A stretch of DNA of 64,000 nt from Opitutaceae bacterium (GTDB taxonomy: Bacteria; Verrucomicrobiota; Verrucomicrobiia; Opitutales; Opitutaceae): positions 62,001-126,000 of the forward strand of contig JAEUHC010000021.1 in NCBI GenBank assembly GCA_016794785.1, written 5' to 3'. This document shows positions 9,364-15,847 of the stretch, piece by piece. The position numbers were made by a program, and so were the translations under genes. Under the pieces are notes generated by a model. That model was not told where the DNA came from. It worked only from the letters and a program-made list of their open reading frames with translations, and did not search any database. How positions within the stretch are numbered: position 1 is the first letter of the stretch; each line of letters begins with the position of its first letter.

Positions 9364-10262
9364 CGGGCTCACAGGTCGGTTTGCTGGCGGCGTTGGAAAG
9401 CTGGTTGCTTTCAGAGCAATGCGTGGACGCAGCGATCCTTTTCGGCTCGCAGGTTCGGCTGGCCGGGGACTCGGCGGCTGCTGACGGCTGGTCTGATGTC
9501 GATTTGCACCTTGTCACGTCGGACGGTTCGCGGCTGGAAAGAATTGACTGGGGAGAGGCTGTCCCCGGTCACCGGTTATGTATGCAGGTCGTTCGCCCAG
9601 CCTCAAGTGGGGTGCGTAAGATCACACTCCTGTTTGAAGATGGCGAAGCCGACTTGGTGCTGGTGCCGGCTGGAAAACTGAGGCTGGCATATTTGCTGAT
9701 GAATGTGGGCCTACATCACCGGATTGGTTTTATCTCTGCGGGGCTCAATAACCTCTCCACGATCATGAGCGGTGGCTACCGTTTCCTGAAGGGTGAGCGC
9801 GCGTGGGGGAAATTTTTCGCGCGGGTCGTCACCGAGATGCCGGGTTTCAGGCTGGACGATTCCCAGGTGCGCCAGCTTGCCGACACTGCGCTCTGCGATT
9901 TCCTGTGGGTGCTGCAAAAACTGGAGCGCGGCGAACTTGTCGCCTCGCAGCGCATCCTGCACCGTGGCGTCTTGGAAACGAATGTGGTCCTGCTGCACGA
10001 GCTGCGCCTGCGCCGCGGAGAGCCAACTTTCCAGCAGGCACGGAGAGTCGAGCGGCTGGTCTCGCCACGCGATCTGGCTGCGCTCCAGCTCAGCGCCCGC
10101 CTGGATGCGGGTGAGTTGCGCGTCGCAGCCTGGGGCGCGCTCGCTGGTCTAAAATCCCTGATGGCCGAGCTGGTGCCTTCATGGTCGGTGCCGGACGGGC
10201 TGACGAAACTCTTTGCACCCTACGAGCTCGCGGGCCTCGCTTCACGACTGCGTCGAGAATAG
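9357..10262 (+). CDS. Nucleotidyltransferase of the polymerase-beta/adenylyltransferase fold
   Basis: 301 residues. The N-terminal domain has the minimal nucleotidyltransferase signature: G30-S31, then D47 and D49 in SDVDLHLV, and a third acid near D99 (EADLVLV). The remainder is helical and resembles the C-terminal part of aminoglycoside or lincosamide adenylyltransferases. It could adenylylate a small molecule or a protein; resistance is only one option. It overlaps the degenerate kinase gene by 7 bases, making it the last gene of the signalling operon, which hints that its target may be regulatory. It converges with the ABC ATPase gene with 21 bases of overlap. Confidence 0.7.
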   Translation: MVAGSQVGLLAALESWLLSEQCVDAAILFGSQVRLAGDSAAADGWSDVDLHLVTSDGSRLERIDWGEAVPGHRLCMQVVRPASSGVRKITLLFEDGEADLVLVPAGKLRLAYLLMNVGLHHRIGFISAGLNNLSTIMSGGYRFLKGERAWGKFFARVVTEMPGFRLDDSQVRQLADTALCDFLWVLQKLERGELVASQRILHRGVLETNVVLLHELRLRRGEPTFQQARRVERLVSPRDLAALQLSARLDAGELRVAAWGALAGLKSLMAELVPSWSVPDGLTKLFAPYELAGLASRLRRE

Positions 10263-11228
10263 CTCCGCGATCACGTCCTCCAGCGGGACGTCCTCGATAG
10301 TGATGTCGGCCACGGGGCCGGTGCTCAGGATTTCCTGCGAGACGGCGACGACATTCTCGCCCGGCACGCGGAGGGTGAACTTGCCGTCCTCGGCCCGCTT
10401 GGTTTCACCGAAGCGCGATTGCCACGTCTCGGGAAACACCCCGTTGGCCGAGGCGGCGGGCAGGAAGGTGATGATCTTCTTCTTTGCGCCGCCCGCGTTC
10501 TCCAGCCGGCCGAGCGCGCCGTCGTAAATTTTTCGACCCTTGTGAATCACGATCACCCGCTCGCAGAGTTCCTTGATGTCGGCCATGTAGTGGCTCGTGA
10601 GGAGGATGGTGACGCGGTGCCGCCGGTTGTAGTCGCGGAGGAACTGCCGGACCGCGCGCTGCGAGACGACGTCGAGGCCGATGGTCGGCTCGTCGAGAAA
10701 CAGGACGCGCGGGCGGTGGAGCAGGGCGGCGATGAGCTCCATCTTCATGCGCTCGCCGAGGGAGAGTTCGCGCACCATCACGTTGAGCTTTTCGCGCACG
10801 CCTAGCAGATCGACCAGTTCGTCGAGCGTCGCCTTGAACTGCGCCTCCGGGATCGCGTAGATGGCGCGCAGGAGGTTGAACGACTCGATCGCGGGCAGGT
10901 CCCACCAGAGCTGGTTTTTTTGCCCGAGGACGAGCGCGAAGAGCCGGCGGTAGGCGTTCTCGCGCTTCGTGGGATCGAAGCCTGCGACGGTCGCTTTGCC
11001 ACTCGTCGGGTAGATGAGGCCCGCGAGCATCTTGAGTGTGGTGGTCTTGCCCGCGCCATTGGGGCCGAGGAAGCCGACGAACTCGCCCTCGCCGATGCTG
11101 AACGAGATGTCCTTGGCCGCCGCCGTCTCCACGAATTCGCGGTGGAAGAGTCCCTTCACTCCGCCCCAGAAGCCGGGGACCTTCTTGTAGGTGCGGAAAA
11201 CGCGGGTGAGCTGGGCGACCTCGATCAT
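10242..11228 (-). CDS. ABC-2 type transporter ATP-binding protein without adjacent permease
   Basis: 328 residues. Walker A is GPNGAGKTT, the signature is LSLGERMKME, Walker B is VLFLDEPTIGLD, and the H loop is LLTSHYM. The N-terminal extension FRTYKKVPGFWGGVKGLFHRE and a C-terminal regulatory-type tail (about 235-328) are typical of the subfamily annotated as daunorubicin/viologen or ABC-2 exporters. These usually sit beside two membrane proteins, but none is encoded on either side here. The start at 11228 (MIEVAQLTRVF) fits the family; the frame remains open upstream. It shares a divergent 87-base gap with the Tat-exported oxidoreductase. Confidence 0.85.
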   Translation of the reverse strand: MIEVAQLTRVFRTYKKVPGFWGGVKGLFHREFVETAAAKDISFSIGEGEFVGFLGPNGAGKTTTLKMLAGLIYPTSGKATVAGFDPTKRENAYRRLFALVLGQKNQLWWDLPAIESFNLLRAIYAIPEAQFKATLDELVDLLGVREKLNVMVRELSLGERMKMELIAALLHRPRVLFLDEPTIGLDVVSQRAVRQFLRDYNRRHRVTILLTSHYMADIKELCERVIVIHKGRKIYDGALGRLENAGGAKKKIITFLPAASANGVFPETWQSRFGETKRAEDGKFTLRVPGENVVAVSQEILSTGPVADITIEDVPLEDVIAELFSTQS

Positions 11229-11315
11229 GAAGGGTCGAGTGAATCGGTCCGCGGCTGGGTTGCAAAGCCAACGTGCGTTCGCCATCACGTTCGTCACCCC
11301 GCTGGAATCCGCCCC

Positions 11316-12650
11316 ATGAAAACTCCCGCCGTTGCGCCTGCTCCCGCGCCGTCCTCCCGCCGCGCGTTTCTCAAGCAATCCCTCCTCGCCGGCGTCGCGC
11401 CGCTCATCGTGCCAGGCCGCGTGCTCGGCCGCGACGGCGGCGTGGCGCCGAGCAACCGCCTCGCGCTCGGCGGCATCGGCATCGGCCCGCGCGGCAAGAT
11501 GGTGCTCGAGACCATGCTCGCCGAGAAGGATGTCCACTATCGCGCGACCTGCGATGTGCAGGCGCGGCTGCGCACCGAGTGGCTCGGCCGCGCCGAGCAA
11601 CTCTACGGCAAGGGCGCGTGCACCGCGTATCGCGATTTCCGCGAGCTGCTCGCACGGCCGGATCTCGACGCCGTGCTCATCGCCACCGGCGATCGCTGGC
11701 ACGCCGTCGCCTCGATGTATGCGGCGCGCGCCGGCAAGGACGTCTATTGCGAGAAACCCTGCGGCATCACCATTGGCCTCTGCCAGTCACTCTCGGACAC
11801 CATGCGCCAGACGGGCCGCGTGTTCCAGGCCGGCACGCAGCGCCGCAACGTCCCCAACTTCCAGTTCGCCGTGCATCTCGCGCGGAGCGGCAAGCTCGGC
11901 CGCCTGCACACCCTGCACGCTTCGATCTACAAGCTCCAGGTGCTGCACGACTGGCTGCCCGCCGAACCCGAGCCCGACCCCGAGGTGATCGATTGGAACA
12001 TGTGGCTCGGCCCCGCGCCGTGGCGGCCCTACAACAAGGCCTACGTCGTCGATCGCCGGTGGCGCGGCTACTACGACTTCGACTCGGGCGCCAAGCTCCA
12101 CGACTGGGGCGCGCACACCGTCGATCTCTGCCAGTGGGCGGGGGACTGCGACGACACCGTGCCCACCGACTACGAGCCCGAGGGCGATACGATCCGCGCG
12201 CGCTATGCCAACGGGCTGAATCTCGTGCTGCGTCCCAATCGCTGGATCGGCCAGCCTGAAGCTGCGCCCAACGCCGCCAACTTTGCCGTCGGCTCCACCG
12301 GCACGTGCCCCGTGCGCTTCGAGGGCGACGAAGGCTGGGTCGAGACGGGCGACAACGGCTCGATCGAACTGCACCCGGCGTCGTTGCGGCAGGAATGGCG
12401 GGCCTTCGTGATGCGCGGCACCGATCCCTCGCGGCACACGCGCGAATTCCTCGACTGCGTGAAGTCGCGCGGCACGCCCGCCGCCAACCATCGCGTGATG
12501 CGCCGCACCCACATCGCCTGCCACGCCGCCGCCATCGCCTGGCAGCTCGGCCGCAAGGTGAAGTTCGATCCGGCGACGGAGATGTTCGTCGGCGACGAGG
12601 CGGCCAACCGCATGCGCACCCGCGCCGTGCGCGAGCCTTGGATCGCGTGA
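11316..12650 (+). CDS. Tat-exported Gfo/Idh/MocA family oxidoreductase
   Basis: 444 residues with a twin-arginine signal (SSRRAFLKQSLLAG, residues 14-27). A Rossmann domain follows (LALGGIGIGPRGKMVL), then the EKPCG motif of the Gfo/Idh family. These periplasmic NAD(P)-dependent enzymes act on sugars or sugar derivatives in PVC bacteria; the substrate cannot be read from sequence. The start ATG at 11316 sits directly before the Tat signal. The next gene, a HEAT protein, begins 15 bases after the stop codon, so they are likely co-transcribed. Confidence 0.88.
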   Translation: MKTPAVAPAPAPSSRRAFLKQSLLAGVAPLIVPGRVLGRDGGVAPSNRLALGGIGIGPRGKMVLETMLAEKDVHYRATCDVQARLRTEWLGRAEQLYGKGACTAYRDFRELLARPDLDAVLIATGDRWHAVASMYAARAGKDVYCEKPCGITIGLCQSLSDTMRQTGRVFQAGTQRRNVPNFQFAVHLARSGKLGRLHTLHASIYKLQVLHDWLPAEPEPDPEVIDWNMWLGPAPWRPYNKAYVVDRRWRGYYDFDSGAKLHDWGAHTVDLCQWAGDCDDTVPTDYEPEGDTIRARYANGLNLVLRPNRWIGQPEAAPNAANFAVGSTGTCPVRFEGDEGWVETGDNGSIELHPASLRQEWRAFVMRGTDPSRHTREFLDCVKSRGTPAANHRVMRRTHIACHAAAIAWQLGRKVKFDPATEMFVGDEAANRMRTRAVREPWIA

Positions 12651-12664
12651 GCCGCGCCGCCGCC

Positions 12665-14590
12665 ATGCGCACGTTCATCTTTCTGTTTTCCGCCGCGAGC
12701 CTGCTGGCCGCGGGTGACGCGGCCAAGACCCGCGAACTGCTCGCTTTGCTCAAGCCCGGGACGGCTCTCGCCGAGCAGGCCCGCGCCTGCCAGCAGCTCG
12801 CGATCGTGGGCTCGCCCGAGGCGGTGCCGGCACTCGCCGCGCTGCTGGGCGATGCCCAGCTTGGTCACTACGCCCGCGAAGCTCTCGAAGCGATGGCCGC
12901 GCCCGCCGCCGATGCGGCCCTGCGCGAAGCCCTCGGCCGTCTGCGGGGCCCCGCGCTCATCGGCGTGATCAATTCACTCGGAGCCCGGGCCGACGCCGCC
13001 GCGATTGCCGGGCTCAGCACGCTCGCGACGGGGAGCGATGCGGCGGTTGCGGGCGCCGCAATGCGCACGCTGGCGCGCATCGGAACTCCGGAGGCGGTGG
13101 CGATCGTGCGGGGCGGTTTGGGAAAAAGTCCCGCGGCCGCCGAGGCCATGCTGGTGGCCGCCGATCGGCTGCTGGTGCGCGGACGATCGGAGGAGGCCGT
13201 GAAACTGTTCGATGAGGTCCGAAAAAGCCACGTTGGCGGGCAAGCCGCACTCACGGCGACTCGGGGCGCAATCCTGGCGCGCGGTGCGGCGGGGGTGCCG
13301 CTGCTTGTGGAAACGCTGCGGTCAAAAGACACCGCGTTGCGGCACGTTGCGCTGCAAGCGATGCGCGAGCTCGCGGGCGCGGGGGTCACGGCGGCGCTCG
13401 TGGCCGAGTTGGACCGGATCGATCCGGCTTTGCAGCCGCTCGTGCTGGCCGCACTCGTGGATCGCGGGGGCGAGGGCGTGCTGGCCGCGGTCGAGCGACG
13501 GGCCAAGGCGGGTGATGACGAGGCGCTGAAGGCCCTCGGCCGCATCGGCGGACCGTCGAGCGTGCCGCTGCTGCTTGAGGTTTTGGGAAAAAGCGAGACG
13601 GCGGCGCGCAGCCTCGCGCTGATTCCCGCGCCGGAGGCGGACGGGTTGATTTTGCGCGCGCTGGCGACGGCCGACCCGGCCAGCCGGATCAAACTGATCA
13701 CCGTGTTGGGTGATCGTGGTGTGGCGGGCGCGACCCCCGAACTGCTCCGGCTCGCGCGTGAGCGGGATCCGGCGGTGAGCCGCGCGGCGCTGCGGGCCTT
13801 GGCCGCGACGGCGCAGCCGGACAACCTTCCGGAGCTGATTCGACTGTCGGCCACGGCAGCCGATGATGCCGACCGCACGCTGGCCGATCGCGCGATCTAC
13901 GCTGCGTCGATGAAGATTCTTGAGCCCGAGGAACGTGTCGAGCCGTTGCTCGCTGCTTTGCGAACCGCCGTCGTGCCGCCCGAGCGGGCGGCGTTGTTTC
14001 GTCCGCTCGGTGCGGTGGTGCGCGCGCTGCGCGGCAGCGAGACCGCCCTAGCGGCGGTGAAGCAGGAAACCCGGGCCCCCGATCCCGCTGTGCGGGCGGC
14101 GGCGGTGAAGTGCCTCGCCGACTGGCCTGATGCCTCCCCCGCGGCGGAACTGCTGGCGCTCGCGAAGCAGGAGGCGGAGCCGATCCGCTCCACGGCGTTT
14201 GCCGGCGCCGTGCGGCTCGCGACCGAGGTCGCGGCCGGGCGCGACCGGACTGCGCTCGATTCGCTCACGCTGCTCACCCAGGCCAATGCCCTCGTTGCCA
14301 CCGAGCCCGAGCGCATGATGATGGTTTCGGCGCTCGGGAATGTGCGGCGCATCGAGGCGCTGCGTTTGCTGGAAGCCCATCGCGCAATCGAGTCCGTGAA
14401 GACCGAGGCCGCGCTCGCCATCGTGCAAATCGCGCCGCCGCTGCTGGGCGGCGTGCATGCCGCGGAGGCGAGGCGCACGCTGGAAAAAATCGCCGGGACC
14501 GAGAGCGACGCCGACGTGCGCGCCCGGGCCGGGGCTCTGCTGAAGGGCGGAGCGGCGACGAAGAAGGCTCCCGGGAAGAAAAAGAAATAG
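12665..14590 (+). CDS. Secreted HEAT-repeat protein
   Basis: 641 residues. A signal peptide (MRTFIFLFSAASLLAAGDA) precedes helical HEAT-type repeats that fill almost the whole chain. Examples are SPEAVPALAALLGD, TPEAVAIVRGGLG and PSSVPLLLEVLGK, spaced about 30-40 residues apart. It ends in a lysine-rich tail (KKAPGKKKK). No haem motif or catalytic domain is present, so it is probably a periplasmic scaffold. Similar HEAT arrays occur inside the two haem dehydrogenases at 15848-22692. It follows the Tat-exported oxidoreductase in the same direction and ends at a strong hairpin. Confidence 0.8.
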   Translation: MRTFIFLFSAASLLAAGDAAKTRELLALLKPGTALAEQARACQQLAIVGSPEAVPALAALLGDAQLGHYAREALEAMAAPAADAALREALGRLRGPALIGVINSLGARADAAAIAGLSTLATGSDAAVAGAAMRTLARIGTPEAVAIVRGGLGKSPAAAEAMLVAADRLLVRGRSEEAVKLFDEVRKSHVGGQAALTATRGAILARGAAGVPLLVETLRSKDTALRHVALQAMRELAGAGVTAALVAELDRIDPALQPLVLAALVDRGGEGVLAAVERRAKAGDDEALKALGRIGGPSSVPLLLEVLGKSETAARSLALIPAPEADGLILRALATADPASRIKLITVLGDRGVAGATPELLRLARERDPAVSRAALRALAATAQPDNLPELIRLSATAADDADRTLADRAIYAASMKILEPEERVEPLLAALRTAVVPPERAALFRPLGAVVRALRGSETALAAVKQETRAPDPAVRAAAVKCLADWPDASPAAELLALAKQEAEPIRSTAFAGAVRLATEVAAGRDRTALDSLTLLTQANALVATEPERMMMVSALGNVRRIEALRLLEAHRAIESVKTEAALAIVQIAPPLLGGVHAAEARRTLEKIAGTESDADVRARAGALLKGGAATKKAPGKKKK

Positions 14591-14614
14591 GGCCGTCCGA
14601 AGACGGCCCTGTTT
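14590..14614 (+). terminator. Rho-independent terminator candidate after the HEAT gene
   Basis: GGGCCGTC and GACGGCCC form a perfect 8-bp stem around a CGAA tetraloop (14590-14609). A short T-rich stretch follows (TGTTT). It begins at the last base of the HEAT gene stop codon and could stop transcripts from both sides, since the next gene is convergent. Confidence 0.6.
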
Positions 14615-14638
14615 GCGCAATCGGGGCGAGGGCAGGAG

Positions 14639-15766
14639 TCAGCCCTGCGTGAAGGCCGGGAGCTTCACGATCTTGCCGCCGGCGAGGGCGGACTCGTGGG
14701 CGCTGAGGCCGACACAGGTCCAGTTGGCGGACTGCACGGCATTGGGCATCGGGTCGCGGTCCTCGACGAGCGCGCGGAGGAATTCGTGCGCGAGGTGCGG
14801 GTGCGAGCCGCCGTGGCCGGCGCCTTGCGTGAAGCTGAGGTGCGTCTTCTTGCCGAGATCATACACGCCCTTGGTCGTGAACTTCTGGATGCCCTTGGGC
14901 AGGCGCTTCGCGTAGTCGGGCACCTTGATCTTTTTCGGGATCTTGTGCTCGGGGAGTTTCGCCGTGTGCAGCACGTGAGGCTCGTGCTCGATGAGCGACC
15001 ACTCGAAGGACTTCTTCGAGCCATAGACATCGATGCTCTCGCGGTATTGGCGGGCGGTGTCGAAGAGGGAGCGGATGATGCGCGCGGTGAGATCGGAGTC
15101 CTTGAACTTGATGTGCGCGGTCTCGACTGCGAAGGGCGAGCCGTAGTGCTTGATGAGTTCCTTGCGCACGGTGCCGGAGCCGAAGCAGGAAACGTATTCC
15201 GCGGTGGCGCCGGTGAGCGCGAGCATGGGGCCGACGCAATGCGTGGCATACCACATCGGCGGGAGGCCGGGCCAGTAGTTGGGCCAGCCGTCCATGTCCT
15301 GCTGGTGGCTCGCCTGGAGGAACTGGATTTTGCCGAGCTCACCGCGGTCGTAGAGTTCCTTGATGTAGAGGTATTCGCGGGCGTAGACGACCGTCTCCAT
15401 CATCATGTATTTGAGGCCGGTCTTCTTCGTGAGATCGACGATGCGTTTGCAGTCGGCGATGGAGGTGGCCATCGGGACGGTGCAGGCGACGTGCTTGCCG
15501 GCCTTGAGCGCGGCGATCGACTGGCGCGCGTGGTCGGGGATCGGGGTGTTGATGTGGACGGCGTCGATCTCGGGATCGCGGAGGAGTTCGGCGTAGTCGG
15601 TGTAGCCCTTGGGAATGCCGAAGGCGTCCTGGATGGCCTTCAGCTTTTTCGGGTCGCGCTGGCAGACGGCGACGAGATTCGCGTTCGGATGGTTCTGGAA
15701 GATCGGGATGAACTCGGCGCCGAAGCCGAGGCCGATGATGGCGAGGTTGATTTTCTTTTCGGACAT
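14639..15766 (-). CDS. Gfo/Idh/MocA family oxidoreductase, cytosolic
   Basis: 375 residues without a signal peptide. The Rossmann nucleotide-binding motif is IIGLGFGAEFIPIF at the N-terminus. The family's second motif normally reads EKP, but here it is CTVPMA (residues around 95). A substrate domain follows, with HQQDMDGWPNYWPG and a His-rich C-terminal stretch GAGHGGSHPHLAHEF. This variant is common in Opitutaceae and Planctomycetes near sugar-catabolic genes; the substrate is unknown. The 59 bases upstream of the ATG are almost purely pyrimidine on the coding strand, with no Shine-Dalgarno sequence. It lies downstream of the two haem dehydrogenases in the same direction. Confidence 0.85.
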   Translation of the reverse strand: MSEKKINLAIIGLGFGAEFIPIFQNHPNANLVAVCQRDPKKLKAIQDAFGIPKGYTDYAELLRDPEIDAVHINTPIPDHARQSIAALKAGKHVACTVPMATSIADCKRIVDLTKKTGLKYMMMETVVYAREYLYIKELYDRGELGKIQFLQASHQQDMDGWPNYWPGLPPMWYATHCVGPMLALTGATAEYVSCFGSGTVRKELIKHYGSPFAVETAHIKFKDSDLTARIIRSLFDTARQYRESIDVYGSKKSFEWSLIEHEPHVLHTAKLPEHKIPKKIKVPDYAKRLPKGIQKFTTKGVYDLGKKTHLSFTQGAGHGGSHPHLAHEFLRALVEDRDPMPNAVQSANWTCVGLSAHESALAGGKIVKLPAFTQG

Positions 15767-15847
15767 GGAGAGGGAAGATTGAGAGAAAGGGAGAAGGAGA
15801 GACGGGGAGAGTGGGAGACAAAAACGGCACGCCCGCCAGTGCTGGTC

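Noticed and set aside
10920..11315. Upstream extension of the Tat oxidoreductase frame
   Set aside because: The Tat signal lies directly after the ATG at 11316, and the extension is antisense to the ABC ATPase gene.
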